A stretch of DNA of 64,000 nt. It comes from Clusia tigrina. Its lineage: Eukaryota; Arthropoda; Insecta; Diptera; Clusiidae. Positions 25,601 to 39,700 of this stretch are shown here, piece after piece. Positions within the stretch are counted from its first letter, which is position 1. Every line of letters begins with the position of its first letter. Both the position numbers and the translations under genes were made by a program. The stretch is taken from NCBI GenBank assembly GCA_920105625.2, contig OV050031.1, positions 98,709,676 to 98,773,675 of the forward strand. The letters run 5' to 3'. The notes under the pieces were generated by a model. It was not told the origin of the DNA and searched no databases. It saw only the letters and a list, made by a program, of their open reading frames with translations.

Positions 25601-28300
25601 CGAGTGCTTTATTGTTACAAAATTTCATGCTTTTATGACGCTCCAGTAAAAAGTTACAAGCATTTATATGTTGCAAACTTTGATAGGTGTAGGACGTACC
25701 GTACAGAAATTAGGGCCATTTGAAGTTTTATCAGTGTTTGATTTGGGACTCAAGGGTAGCATAGCTTTGAGCGATAGCTTAAATTGACAAGAGGCTCGAG
25801 TACTTTATTGTTACAAAATTTCAAGGTTTTATGACGCTCCAGTAAAAAGTTACAATCATTTGTATGTTGCAAACTTTGATAGGTGTAGCACGAACCGTAT
25901 AGAAGTTAGGGCCATTTGAAGTTTTATCAGTGATTGATTTGGGACTTAAGGGTAGCATAGCTTTGAGCGATAGCTTAAATTGACAAGCGGCTCGAGTACT
26001 TTATTGTTACAAAATTTCCAGGTTTTATGACGCTCCAGTGAAAAGTTACAAGCATTTGTATGTTGCAAACTTTGATATGTGTAGGACGCACCGTATAGAA
26101 GTTAGGGCCATTTGAAGTTTTATCAGTGATTGATTTGGGATTCAAGGGTAGCATAGCTTTGACCGATAGCTTCAATTGACAAGAGGCTCGAGTACTTTAT
26201 TGTTACAAAATTTCAAGGTTTTATGACGCTCCAATAAAAAGTTACAAGCATTTATATGTGGCAAACTTTGATAGGTGTAGGACATACCGTATAGAAGTTA
26301 GGGCCATTTGAAGTTTTATCAGTGTTTGATTTGGGACTCAAGGGTAGCATAGCTTTGAGCAATAGCTTAAATTGACAAGAGGCTCGAGTACTTTATTGTT
26401 ACAAAATTTCAAGGTTTTATGACGCTCCAGTGAAAAGTTACAAGCATTTGTATGTTGCAAACTTGGATAGGTGTAGGACGTACGGTATAGAAGTTAGGGC
26501 CATTTGAAGTTTTATCAGTGTTTGATTTAGGACTTAAGGGTAGCATAGCTTTGAGCGATAGCTTAAATTGACAAGCGGCTCGAGTACTTTATTGTTACAA
26601 AATTTCAAAGTTTTATGACGCTAAAGTAAAAAGTTACAAGCATTTGTATGTTGCAAACTTTCATAGGTGTAGGACGTACCGTATTGAAGTTAGGGCCATT
26701 TGAAGTTTTATCAGTGTTTGATTCGGGACTTAAGGGTAGCATAGCTTTGGGCGATAGCTTAAATTGACAAGAGGCTCGAGTACTTTATTGTTACAAAATT
26801 TCAGGGTTTTATGACGCTCCAGTAAAAAGTTACAAGCATTTGTATGTTGCAAACTTTGATAGGTGTAGGACATACTGTATAGAAGTTAGGGCCATTTGAA
26901 GTTTTATCAGTGTTTGATTTGGGACTCAAGGGTAGCATAGCTTTGAGCGATAGCTTAAATTGACAAGAGGCTCGAGTGCTTTATTGTTACAAAATTTCAT
27001 GCTTTTATGACGCTCCAGTAAAAAGTTACAAGCATTTATATGTTGCAAACTTTGATAGGTGTAGGACGTACCGTACAGAAATTAGGGCCATTTGAAGTTT
27101 TATCAGTGTTTGATTTGGGACTCAAGGGTAGCATAGCTTTGAGCGATAGCTTAAATTGACAAGAGGCTCGAGTACTTTATTGTTACAAAATTTCAAGGTT
27201 TTATGACGCTCCAGTAAAAAGTTACAATCATTTGTATGTTGCAAACTTTGATAGGTGTAGCACGAACCGTATAGAAGTTAGGGCCATTTGAAGTTTTATC
27301 AGTGATTGATTTGGGACTTAAGGGTAGCATAGCTTTGAGCGATAGCTTAAATTGACAAGCGGCTCGAGTACTTTATTGTTACAAAATTTCCAGGTTTTAT
27401 GACGCTCCAGTGAAAAGTTACAAGCATTTGTATGTTGCAAACTTTGATAGGTGTAGGACGCACCGTATAGAAGTTAGGGCCATTTGAAGTTTTATCAGTG
27501 ATTGATTTGGGATTCAAGGGTAGCATAGCTTTGACCGATAGCTTCAATTGACAAGAGGCTCGAGTACTTTATTGTTACAAAATTTCAAGGTTTTATGACG
27601 CTCCAATAAAAAGTTACAAGCATTTATATGTGGCAAACTTTGATAGGTGTAGGACATACCGTATAGAAGTTAGGGCCATTTGAAGTTTTATCAGTGTTTG
27701 ATTTGGGACTCAAGGGTAGCATAGCTTTGAGCAATAGCTTAAATTGACAAGAGGCTCGAGTACTTTATTGTTACAAAATTTCAAGGTTTTATGACGCTCC
27801 AGTGAAAAGTTACAAGCATTTGTATGTTGCAAACTTTGATAGGTGTAGGACGTACGGTATAGAAGTTAGGGCCATTTGAAGTTTTATCAGTGTTTGATTT
27901 GGGACTTAAGGGTAGCATAGCTTTGAACGATAGCTTAAATTGACAAGAGGGTCGAGTGCTTTATTGTTACAAAATTTCAAAGTTTTATGACGCTCCAGTA
28001 AAAAGTTACAAGCATTTGTATGTTGCAAACTTTGATAGGTGCAGGACGTACCGTATAGAAGTTAGGGCCATTTGAAGTTTTATCAGTGTTTAATTCGGGA
28101 CTCAAGGGTAGCATAGCTTTGAGCAATAGCTTAAATTGACAAGAGGCTCGAGTACTTTATTGTTACAAAATTTCAAGGTTTTATGACGCTCCAGTAAAAA
28201 GTTACAAGCATTTATATGTTGCAAACTTTAATAGGTGTAGGACGTACCGTATAGAAGTTAGGGCCATTTGAAGTTTTATCAGTGATTGATTTGGGACTCA
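22670..28300 (+). repeat. 7-mer HOR (1372 bp) family, four registers
   Basis: The variant TTTCATGCTTTTATG recurs near 22880, 24252, 25624 and 26996, each 1372 bp (seven monomers) apart. GACGCTAAAGTAAAA occurs near 22502, 23874 and 26618. TTGACCGATAGCTTCAATTG marks the monomers near 23416, 26160 and 27532. The second register is interrupted by unrelated monomers (separate entry), although its total length stays seven monomers. Confidence 0.85.
24370..25545 (+). repeat. Six-monomer replacement patch inside the 7-mer family
   Basis: Left of about 24360 and right of about 25545 the sequence follows the 7-mer family. In between it instead matches about 20842-22017 at a constant 3528 bp (18 monomers), including GATTCGCGAC, TTAAACTGACAAG, ATTGATACACAATTTC, AAGTCTTATC and TAGGGAAAGTTG. 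The 1372-bp register on either side is kept exactly. This is what a gene-conversion-like replacement would leave, though two compensating unequal exchanges would look the same. Private changes include ACAAAATGTCAAGG near 24444 and TTACAGGCATTT near 25263. Confidence 0.75.
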
Positions 28301-31300
28301 AGGGTAGCATAGCTTTGAGCGATAGCTTAAATTGACAAGAGGCTCGAGTACTTTATTGTTACAAAATTTCCAGGTTTTATGACGCTCCAGTGAAAAGTTA
28401 CAAGCATTTGTATGTTGCAAACTTTGATAGGTGTAGGACGTACCGTATAGAAGTTAGGGCCATTTGAAGTTTTATCAGTGTTTAATTCGGGACTCAAGGG
28501 TAGCATAGCTTTGAGCAATAGCTTAAATTGACAAGAGGCTCGAGTACTTTATTGTTACAAAATTTCAAGGTTTTATGACGCTCCAGTGAAAAGTTACAAG
28601 CATTTGTATGTTGCAAACTTGGATAGGTGTAGGACGTACGGTATAGAAGTTAGGGCCATTTGAAGTTTTATCAGTGTTTGATTTGGGACTTAAGGGTAGC
28701 ATAGCTTTGAACGATAGCTTAAATTGACAAGAGGGTCGAGTGCTTTATTGTTACAAAATTTCAAAGTTTTATGACGCTCCAGTAAAAAGTTACAAGCATT
28801 TGTATGTTGCAAACTTTGATAGGTGCAGGACGTACCGTATAGAAGTTAGGGCCATTTGAAGTTTTATCAGTGTTTAATTCGGGACTCAAGGGTAGCATAG
28901 CTTTGAGCAATAGCTTAAATTGACAAGAGGCTCGAGTACTTTATTGTTACAAAATTTCAAGATTTTATGACGCTCCTGTAAAAAGTTACAAGCATTTATA
29001 TGTTGCAAACTTTAATAGGTGTAGGACGTACCGTATAGAAGTTAGGGCCATTTGAAGTTTTATCAGTGATTGATTTGGGACTCAAGGGTAGCATAGCTTT
29101 GAGCGATAGCTTAAATTGACAAGAGGCTCGAGTACTTTATTGTTACAAAATTTCAAGGTTTTATGACGCTCCAGTGAAAAGTTACAAGCATTTGTATGTT
29201 GCAAAGTTTGATAGGTGTAGGACGTACCGTATAGAATTTAGGGCCATTTGAGGTTTTATCAGTGTTTGATTTGGGACTTAAGGATAGCATAGCTTTGAGC
29301 GATAGCTAAAATTGACAAGAGGCTCGAGTACTTTATTGTTACAAAATTTCAAGGTTTTAGGACGCTCCAGTAAAAAGTTACAAGCATTTGTATGTTGCAA
29401 ACTTTGATAGGTGTAGGACGTACCGTATAGAAGTTAGGGCCATTTGAAGTTTTATCAGTGTTTGATTTGGGACTTAAGGGTAGCATAGCTTTGAACGATA
29501 AATTAAATTGACAAGAGACTCGAGTACTTTATTGATACAAAATTTCAAGGTTTTATGACGCTCCAGTGAAAAGTTACAAGCATTTATATGTTGCAAACTT
29601 TGATAGGTGTAGGACGTACCGTATTGAATTTAGGGCCATTTGAAGTTTTATCAGTGTTTGATTTGGGATTCAAGGGTAGCATAGCTTTGAGCGATAGCTT
29701 AAATTGACAAGAGGCTCGAGTGCTTTATTGTTACAAAATTTCAAGGTTTTATGACGCTCCAGTGAAAAGTTACAAGCATTTATATGTTGCAAACTTTGAT
29801 AGGTGTAGGACGTACCGTATAGAATTTAGGGCCATTTGAAGTTTTATCAGTGTTTGATTTGGGACTCAAGGGTAGCATAGCTTTGAGCGATAGCTTAAAT
29901 TGACAAGAGGCTCGAGTGCTTTATTGTTACAAAATTTCATGGTTTTATGACGCTCCAGTAAAAAGTTACAAGCATTTATATGTTGCAAACTTTGATAGGT
30001 GTAGGACGTACCGTACAAAAGTTAGGGCCATTTGAAGTTTTATCAGTGTTTGATTTGGGACTCAAGGGTAGCATAGCTTTGAGCGATAGCTTAAATTGAC
30101 AAGAGGCTCGAGTACTTTATTGTTACAAAATTTCAAGGTTTTATGACGCTCCAGTAAAAAGTTACAAGCATTTGTATGTTGCAAACTTTGATGGGTGTAG
30201 CACGAACCGTATAGAAGTTAGGGCCCTTTGAAGTTTTATCAGTGATTGATTTGGAACTTAAGGGTAGCATAGCTTTGAGCGATAGCTTAAATTGACAAGC
30301 GGCTCGAGTACTTTATTGTTACAAAATTTCAAGGTTTTATGACTTTCCAATAAAAAGTTACAAGCATTTGTATGTTGCAAACTTTGATAGGTGGAGGACG
30401 TACCGTATAGAAGTTAGGGCCATTTGAAGTTTTATCAGTGTTTGATTTGGGACTCAAGGGTAGCATAGCTTTGAGCAATAGCTTAAATTGACAAGAGGCT
30501 CGAGTACTTTATTGTTACAAAATTTCAAGGTTTTATGACGCTCCAGTGAAAAGTTACAAGCATTTGTATGTTGCAAACTTTGATAGGTGTAGGACGTACC
30601 GTATAGAAGTTAGGGCCATTTAAAGTTTTATCAGTGTTTGATTTGGGACTTAAGGATAGCATAGCTTTGAGCGATAGCTAAAATTGACAAGAGGCTCGAG
30701 TACTTTATTGTTACAAAATTTCAAGGTTTTAGGACGCTCCAGTAAAAAGTTACAAGCATTTGTATGTTGCAAACTTTGATAGGTGTAGGACGTACCGTAT
30801 AGAAGTTAGGGCCATTTGAAGTTTTATCAGTGTTTGATTTGGGACTTAAGGGTAGCATAGCTTTGAACGATAAATTAAATTGACAAGAGACTCGAGTACT
30901 TTATTGATACAAAATTTCAAGGTTTTATGACGCTCCAGTGAAAAGTTACAAGCATTTATATGTTGCAAACTTTGATAGGTGTAGGACGTACCGTATTGAA
31001 TTTAGGGCCATTTGAAGTTTTATCAGTGTTTGATTTGGGATTCAAGGGTAGCATAGCTTTGAGCGATAGCTTAAATTGACAAGAGGCTCGAGTGCTTTAT
31101 TGTTACAAAATTTCAAGGTTTTATGACGCTCCAGTGAAAAGTTACAAGCATTTATATGTTGCAAACTTTGATAGGTGTAGGACGTACCGTATAGAATTTA
31201 GGGCCATTTGAAGTTTTATCAGTGTTTGATTTGGGACTCAAGGGTAGCATAGCTTTGAGCGATAGCTTAAATTGACAAGAGGCTCGAGTGCTTTATTGTT

Positions 31301-32469
31301 ACAAAATTTCATGGTTTTATGACGCTCCAGTAAAAAGTTACAAGCATTTATATGTTGCAAACTTTGATAGGTGTAGGACGTACCGTACAAAAGTTAGGGC
31401 CATTTGAAGTTTTATCAGTGTTTGATTTGGGACTCAAGGGTAGCATAGCTTTGAGCGATAGCTTAAATTGACAAGAGGCTCGAGTACTTTATTGTTACAA
31501 AATTTCAAGGTTTTATGACGCTCCAGTAAAAAGTTACAAGCATTTGTATGTTGCAAACTTTGATGGGTGTAGCACGAACCGTATAGAAGTTAGGGCCCTT
31601 TGAAGTTTTATCAGTGATTGATTTGGAACTTAAGGGTAGCATAGCTTTGAGCGATAGCTTAAATTGACAAGCGGCTCGAGTACTTTATTGTTACAAAATT
31701 TCAAGGTTTTATGACTTTCCAATAAAAAGTTACAAGCATTTGTATGTTGCAAACTTTGATAGGTGTAGGACGTACCGTATAGAAGTTAGGGCCATTTGAA
31801 GTTTTATCAGTGTTTGATTTGGGACTCAAGGGTAGCATAGCTTTGAGCAATAGCTTAAATTGACAAGAGGCTCGAGTACTTTATTGTTACAAAATTTCAA
31901 GGTTTTATGACGCTCCAGTGAAAAGTTACAAGCATTTGTATGTTGCAAACTTTGATAGGTGTAGGACGTACCGTATAGAAGTTAGGGCCATTTAAAGTTT
32001 TATCAGTGTTTGATTTGGGACTTAAGGGTAGCATAGCTTTGAGCAATAGCTTAAATTGACAAGAGGCTCGAGTGCTTTATTGTTACAAAATTTCAAGGTT
32101 TTATGACGCTCCAGTAAAAAGTTACAAGCATTTGTATGTTGCAAACTTTGATAGGTGCAGGACGTACCGTATAGAAGTTAGGGCCATTTGAAGTTTTATC
32201 AGTGTTTAATTCGGGACTCAAGGGTAGCATAGCTTTGAGCAATAGCTTAAATTGACAAGAGGCTCGAGTACTTTATTGTTACAAAATTTCAAGGTTTTAT
32301 AACGCTCCAGTAAAAAGTTACAAGCATTTATATGTTGCAAACTTTAATAGGTGTAGGACGTACCGTATAGAAGTTAGGGCCATTTGAAGTTTTATCAGTG
32401 ATTGATTTGGGACTCAAGGGTAGCATAGCTTTGAGCGATAGCTTAAATTGACACGAGGATCGAGTACTT
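26786..32469 (+). repeat. 29-mer HOR (5684 bp), copy one
   Basis: This block repeats at about 32470 with an offset of 5684 bp. Its end is marked by TTGACACGAGGATCGAG near 32450. It begins inside the 7-mer family (TTTCAGGGTTTTATG near 26800). It contains a 4-mer echo, with GAGGGTCGAGTGC near 27947 and 28731, and a tandem 7-mer duplication at 29265-32008. Identity to copy two is very high by eye. Confidence 0.85.
29265..32008 (+). repeat. Nested 7-mer duplication (2 x 1372 bp)
   Basis: Bases 29265-30636 and 30637-32008 are two tandem copies at 1372 bp. Shared variants are TTAAGGATAGC, AACGATAAATTAAATTG, TTGATGGGTGTAGCACG, AGGGCCCTTTGAAG and ATGACTTTCCAATAAA. The first copy has GGTGGAGGACG near 30391 where the second has GGTGTAGGACG. 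Copy two of the surrounding HOR has only one such 7-mer. Confidence 0.85.
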
Positions 32470-35400
32470 TATTGTTACAAAATTTCAGGGTTTTATGACG
32501 CTCCAGTAAAAAGTTACAAGCATTTGTATGTTGCAAACTTTGATAGGTGTAGGACATACTGTATAGAAGTTAGGGCCATTTGAAGTTTTATCAGTGTTTG
32601 ATTTGGGACTCAAGGGTAGCATAGCTTTGAGCGATAGCTTAAATTGACAAGAGGCTCGAGTGCTTTATTGTTACAAAATTTCATGCTTTTATGACGCTCC
32701 AGTAAAAAGTTACAAGCATTTATATGTTGCAAACTTTGATAGGTGTAGGACGTACCGTACAGAAATTAGGGCCATTTGAAGTTTTATCAGTGTTTGATTT
32801 GGGACTCAAGGGTAGCATAGCTTTGAGCGATAGCTTAAATTGACAAGAGGCTCGAGTACTTTATTGTTACAAAATTTCAAGGTTTTATGACGCTCCAGTA
32901 AAAAGTTACAATCATTTGTATGTTGCAAACTTTGATAGGTGTAGCACGAACCGTATAGAAGTTAGGGCCATTTGAAGTTTTATCAGTGATTGATTTGGGA
33001 CTTAAGGGTAGCATAGCTTTGAGCGATAGCTTAAATTGACAAGCGGCTCGAGTACTTTATTGTTACAAAATTTCCAGGTTTTATGACGCTCCAGTGAAAA
33101 GTTACAAGCATTTGTATGTTGCAAACTTTGATAGGTGTAGGACGCACCGTATAGAAGTTAGGGCCATTTGAAGTTTTATCAGTGATTGATTTGGGATTCA
33201 AGGGTAGCATAGCTTTGACCGATAGCTTCAATTGACAAGAGGCTCGAGTACTTTATTGTTACAAAATTTCAAGGTTTTATGACGCTCCAATAAAAAGTTA
33301 CAAGCATTTATATGTGGCAAACTTTGATAGGTGTAGGACATACCGTATAGAAGTTAGGGCCATTTGAAGTTTTATCAGTGTTTGATTTGGGACTCAAGGG
33401 TAGCATAGCTTTGAGCAATAGCTTAAATTGACAAGAGGCTCGAGTACTTTATTGTTACAAAATTTCAAGGTTTTATGACGCTCCAGTGAAAAGTTACAAG
33501 CATTTGTATGTTGCAAACTTGGATAGGTGTAGGACGTACGGTATAGAAGTTAGGGCCATTTGAAGTTTTATCAGTGTTTGATTTGGGACTTAAGGGTAGC
33601 ATAGCTTTGAACGATAGCTTAAATTGACAAGAGGGTCGAGTGCTTTATTGTTACAAAATTTCAAAGTTTTATGACGCTCCAGTAAAAAGTTACAAGCATT
33701 TGTATGTTGCAAACTTTGATAGGTGCAGGACGTACCGTATAGAAGTTAGGGCCATTTGAAGTTTTATCAGTGTTTAATTCGGGACTCAAGGGTAGCATAG
33801 CTTTGAGCAATAGCTTAAATTGACAAGAGGCTCGAGTACTTTATTGTTACAAAATTTCAAGGTTTTATGACGCTCCAGTAAAAAGTTACAAGCATTTATA
33901 TGTTGCAAACTTTAATAGGTGTAGGACGTACCGTATAGAAGTTAGGGCCATTTGAAGTTTTATCAGTGATTGATTTGGGACTCAAGGGTAGCATAGCTTT
34001 GAGCGATAGCTTAAATTGACAAGAGGCTCGAGTACTTTATTGTTACAAAATTTCCAGGTTTTATGACGCTCCAGTGAAAAGTTACAAGCATTTGTATGTT
34101 GCAAACTTTGATAGGTGCAGGACGTACCGTATAGAAGTTAGGGCCATTTGAAGTTTTATCAGTGTTTAATTCGGGACTCAAGGGTAGCATAGCTTTGAGC
34201 AATAGCTTAAATTGACAAGAGGCTCGAGTACTTTATTGTTACAAAATTTCAAGGTTTTATGACGCTCCAGTGAAAAGTTACAAGCATTTGTATGTTGCAA
34301 ACTTGGATAGGTGTAGGACGTACGGTATAGAAGTTAGGGCCATTTGAAGTTTTATCAGTGTTTGATTTGGGACTTAAGGGTAGCATAGCTTTGAACGATA
34401 GCTTAAATTGACAAGAGGGTCGAGTGCTTTATTGTTACAAAATTTCAAAGTTTTATGACGCTCCAGTAAAAAGTTACAAGCATTTGTATGTTGCAAACTT
34501 TGATAGGTGCAGGACGTACCGTATAGAAGTTAGGGCCATTTGAAGTTTTATCAGTGTTTAATTCGGGACTCAAGGGTAGCATAGCTTTGAGCAATAGCTT
34601 AAATTGACAAGAGGCTCGAGTACTTTATTGTTACAAAATTTCAAGATTTTATGACGCTCCTGTAAAAAGTTACAAGCATTTATATGTTGCAAACTTTAAT
34701 AGGTGTAGGACGTACCGTATAGAAGTTAGGGCCATTTGAAGTTTTATCAGTGATTGATTTGGGACTCAAGGGTAGCATAGCTTTGAGCGATAGCTTAAAT
34801 TGACAAGAGGCTCGAGTACTTTATTGTTACAAAATTTCAAGGTTTTATGACGCTCCAGTGAAAAGTTACAAGCATTTGTATGTTGCAAAGTTTGATAGGT
34901 GTAGGACGTACCGTATAGAATTTAGGGCCATTTGAGGTTTTATCAGTGTTTGATTTGGGACTTAAGGATAGCATAGCTTTGAGCGATAGCTAAAATTGAC
35001 AAGAGGCTCGAGTACTTTATTGTTACAAAATTTCAAGGTTTTAGGACGCTCCAGTAAAAAGTTACAAGCATTTGTATGTTGCAAACTTTGATAGGTGTAG
35101 GACGTACCGTATAGAAGTTAGGGCCATTTGAAGTTTTATCAGTGTTTGATTTGGGACTTAAGGGTAGCATAGCTTTGAACGATAAATTAAATTGACAAGA
35201 GACTCGAGTACTTTATTGATACAAAATTTCAAGGTTTTATGACGCTCCAGTGAAAAGTTACAAGCATTTATATGTTGCAAACTTTGATAGGTGTAGGACG
35301 TACCGTATTGAATTTAGGGCCATTTGAAGTTTTATCAGTGTTTGATTTGGGATTCAAGGGTAGCATAGCTTTGAGCGATAGCTTAAATTGACAAGAGGCT

Positions 35401-36781
35401 CGAGTGCTTTATTGTTACAAAATTTCAAGGTTTTATGACGCTCCAGTGAAAAGTTACAAGCATTTATATGTTGCAAACTTTGATAGGTGTAGGACGTACC
35501 GTATAGAATTTAGGGCCATTTGAAGTTTTATCAGTGTTTGATTTGGGACTCAAGGGTAGCATAGCTTTGAGCGATAGCTTAAATTGACAAGAGGCTCGAG
35601 TGCTTTATTGTTACAAAATTTCATGGTTTTATGACGCTCCAGTAAAAAGTTACAAGCATTTATATGTTGCAAACTTTGATAGGTGTAGGACGTACCGTAC
35701 AAAAATTAGGGCCATTTGAAGTTTTATCAGTGTTTGATTTGGGACTCAAGGGTAGCATAGCTTTGAGCGATAGCTTAAATTGACAAGAGGCTCGAGTACT
35801 TTATTGTTACAAAATTTCAAGGTTTTATGACGCTCCAGTAAAAAGTTACAAGCATTTGTATGTTGCAAACTTTGATGGGTGTAGCACGAACCGTATAGAA
35901 GTTAGGGCCCTTTGAAGTTTTATCAGTGATTGATTTGGAACTTAAGGGTAGCATAGCTTTGAGCGATAGCTTAAATTGACAAGCGGCTCGAGTACTTTAT
36001 TGTTACAAAATTTCAAGGTTTTATGACTTTCCAATAAAAAGTTACAAGCATTTGTATGTTGCAAACTTTGATAGGTGTAGGACGTACCGTATAGAAGTTA
36101 GGGCCATTTGAAGTTTTATCAGTGTTTGATTTGGGACTCAAGGGTAGCATAGCTTTGAGCAATAGCTTAAATTGACAAGAGGCTCGAGTACTTTATTGTT
36201 ACAAAATTTCAAGGTTTTATGACGCTCCAGTGAAAAGTTACAAGCATTTGTATGTTGCAAACTTTGATAGGTGTAGGACGTACCGTATAGAAGTTAGGGC
36301 CATTTAAAGTTTTATCAGTGTTTGATTTGGGACTTAAGGGTAGCATAGCTTTGAGCAATAGCTTAAATTGACAAGAGGCTCGAGTGCTTTATTGTTACAA
36401 AATTTCAAGGTTTTATGACGCTCCAGTAAAAAGTTACAAGCATTTGTATGTTGCAAACTTTGATAGGTGCAGGACGTACCGTATAGAAGTTAGGGCCATT
36501 TGAAGTTTTATCAGTGTTTAATTCGGGACTCAAGGGTAGCATAGCTTTGAGCAATAGCTTAAATTGACAAGAGGCTCGAGTACTTTATTGTTACAAAATT
36601 TCAAGGTTTTATAACGCTCCAGTAAAAAGTTACAAGCATTTATATGTTGCAAACTTTAATAGGTGTAGGACGTACCGTATAGAAGTTAGGGCCATTTGAA
36701 GTTTTATCAGTGATTGATTTGGGACTCAAGGGTAGCATAGCTTTGAGCGATAGCTTAAATTGACACGAGGATCGAGTACTT
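32470..36781 (+). repeat. 22-mer version (4312 bp) of the 29-mer HOR, copy two
   Basis: Left of about 35.0 kb the match to copy one is at 5684 bp (TTAAGGATAGC at 34965 against 29281). To the right it is at 4312 bp (CATTTAAAGTTTTATC at 36301 against 31989). The difference is 1372 bp, exactly one internal 7-mer. The same terminal TTGACACGAGGATCGAG closes it near 36764. Confidence 0.85.
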
Positions 36782-39700
36782 TATTGTTACAAAATTACAA
36801 GGTTTTATGACGCTCCAGTGAAAAGTTACAAGCATTTGTATGTTGCAAAGTTTAATAGGTGTAGGACGTACCGTATAGAATTTAGGGCCATTTGAAGTTT
36901 TATCAGTGTTTGATTCGGGACTTAAGGGTAGCATAGCTTTGAGCGATAGCTAAAATTGACAAGAGGCTCGAGTACTTTATTGTTACAAAATTTCAAGGTT
37001 TTAGGACGCTCCAGCAAAAAGTTACAAGCTTTTGTATGTTGCAAACTTTGATAAGTGTAGGACGTACCGTATAGAAGTTAGGGAAATTTGAAGTTTTATC
37101 AGTGTTTGATTCGGGACTTAAGGGTAGCATAGCTTTGAGCGATAGCTTAAATTGACAAGAGGCTCGATTACTTTATTGTTACAAAATTTCAAGGTTTTAT
37201 GACGCTCCAATAAAAAGTTACAAGCATTTGTATGTTGCAAACTTTGTTAGGTGTAGGACGTACCATATAGAAGTTAGGGCCATTTGAAGTTTTATCAGTG
37301 TTTGATTTGGGACTTAAGGATAGCATAGCTTTGAACGATAGCTTAAATTGACAAGAGTCTCGAGTACTTTATTGATACAAAATTTCAAGGTTTTATGACG
37401 CTCCAGTGAAAAGTTACAAGCATTTATATGTTGCAAACTTTGATAGGTGTAGAACGTACCTTATTGAATTTAGGGCCATTTGAAGTTTTATCAGTGTTTG
37501 ATTTGGGCTTCAAGGGTAGCATAGCTTGGAGCGATAGCTTAAATTGACAAGAGGCTCGAGTGCTTTATTGTTACAAAATTTCAAGGTTCTATGACGCTCC
37601 AGTGAAAAGTTACAAGCATTTATATGTTGCAAACTTTGATAGGTGTAGGACGTACCGTATAGAATTTAGGGCCATTTGAAGTTTTATCAGTGTTTGATTT
37701 GGGACTCAAGGGTAGCATAGCTTTCAGCGATAGCTTAAATTGACAAGCGGCGCGAGTACTTTATTGTTACAAAATTTCAAGGTTTTATTACGCTCCAGTA
37801 AAAAGTTACAAGCATTTTTATGTTGCAAACATTGATAGGTGTAGGACGTACCGTATAGAAGTTAGGGCCATTTGAAGTTTTATCAGTGTTTTATTTGGGA
37901 CTTAAGGGTAGCATAGCTTTGAGCGATAGCTTAAATTGACAAGAGGCTCGAGCACTTTATTGTTACAAAATTTCAAGGTTTTATGACGCTCCAGTGAAAA
38001 GTTACAAGCATTTGTATGTTGCAAACTTTGATAGGTGTAGGACGTACCGTATAGAAGTTAGGACCATTTGAAGTTTTATCAGTGTTTGATTTGGGACTCA
38101 AGGGTAGCATAGCTTTGAGCGATAGCTTAAATTGACAAGAGGCTCGAGTACTTTATTGTTACAAAATTTCAAGGTTTTTGACGCTCCAGTAAAAAGTTAC
38201 AAGCATTTGTATGTTGCAAACTTTGATAGGTGTAGGACGTACCGTATAGAAGTTAGGGCCATTTGAAGTTTTATCAGTGTTTGATTTGGGACTTAAGGGT
38301 AGCATAGCTTTGAGCGATAGCTTAAATTGACAAGAGGCTCGAGTACTTTATTGTTACAAAATTTCAAGGTTTTATGACGCTCCAGTAAAAAGTTACAAGC
38401 ATTTGAATGTTGCAAACTTTGATAGGTGTAGGACGTACCGTATAGAAGTTAGGGCCATTTGAAGTTTCATCAGTGTTTTATTTGGGATTCAAGGGTAGCA
38501 TAGCTTTGAGCGATAGCCTAAATTGACAAGAGGCTCGAGTACTTTATTGTTACACAATTTCAAGGTTTTATGACGCTCCAGTAAAAAGTTACAAGCATTT
38601 GTATGTTGCAAACTTTGATAGGTGTAGGACGTACCGTATAGAAGGTAGGGCCATTTGAAGTTTTATCAGTGTTTGATTTGGGATTCAAGGGTAGCATAGC
38701 TTTGAGTAATAGCTTAAATTGACAAGAGGCTCGAGTACTTTATTGTTACAAAATTTCAAGGTTTTATGACGCTCCAATAAAAAGTTACAAGCATTCGTAT
38801 GTTGCAAACTTTGATAGGTGTAGGACGTACCGTATAGAAGTTAGGACCATTTGAAGTTTTATCAGTGTTTGATTTGGGACTCAAGGGTAGCATAGCTTTG
38901 AGCGATAGCTTAAATTGACAAGAGGCTCGAGTACTTTATTGTTACAAAATTTCAAGGTTTTTGACGCTCCAGTAAAAAGTTACAAGCATTTGTATGTTGC
39001 AAACTTTGATAGGTGTAGGACGTACCGTATAGAAGTTAGGGCCATTTGAAGTTTTATCAGTGTTTGATTTGGGACTTAAGGGTAGCATAGCTTTGAGCGA
39101 TAGCTTAAATTGACAAGAGGCTCGAGTACTTTATTGTTACAAAATTTCAAGGTTTTATGACGCTCCAGTAAAAAGTTACAAGCATTTGAATGTTGCAAAC
39201 TTTGATAGGTGTAGGACGTACCGTATAGAAGTTAGGGCCATTTGAAGTTTCATCAGTGTTTTATTTGGGATTCAAGGGTAGCATAGCTTTGAGCGATAGC
39301 CTAAATTGACAAGAGGCTCGAGTACTTTATTGTTACACAATTTCAAGGTTTTATGACGCTCCAGTGAAAAGTTACAAGCATTTGTATGTTGCAAACTTTG
39401 ATAGGTGTAGGACGTACCGTATAAAAGTTAGGGCCATTTGAAGTTTTATCAGTGTTTGATTTGGCATTCAAGGGTAGCATAGCTTTGAGTAATAGCTTAA
39501 ATTGACAAGAGGCTCGAGTACTTTATTGTTACAAAATTTCAAGGTTTTATGACGCTCCAATAAAAAGTTACAAGCATTCGTATGTTGCAAACTTTGATAG
39601 GTGTAGGACGTACCGTATAGAAGTTAGGGCCATTTGAAGTTTTATCAGTGTTTGATTTGGGACTCAAGGGTAGCATAGCTTTGAGCAATAGCTTAAATTG

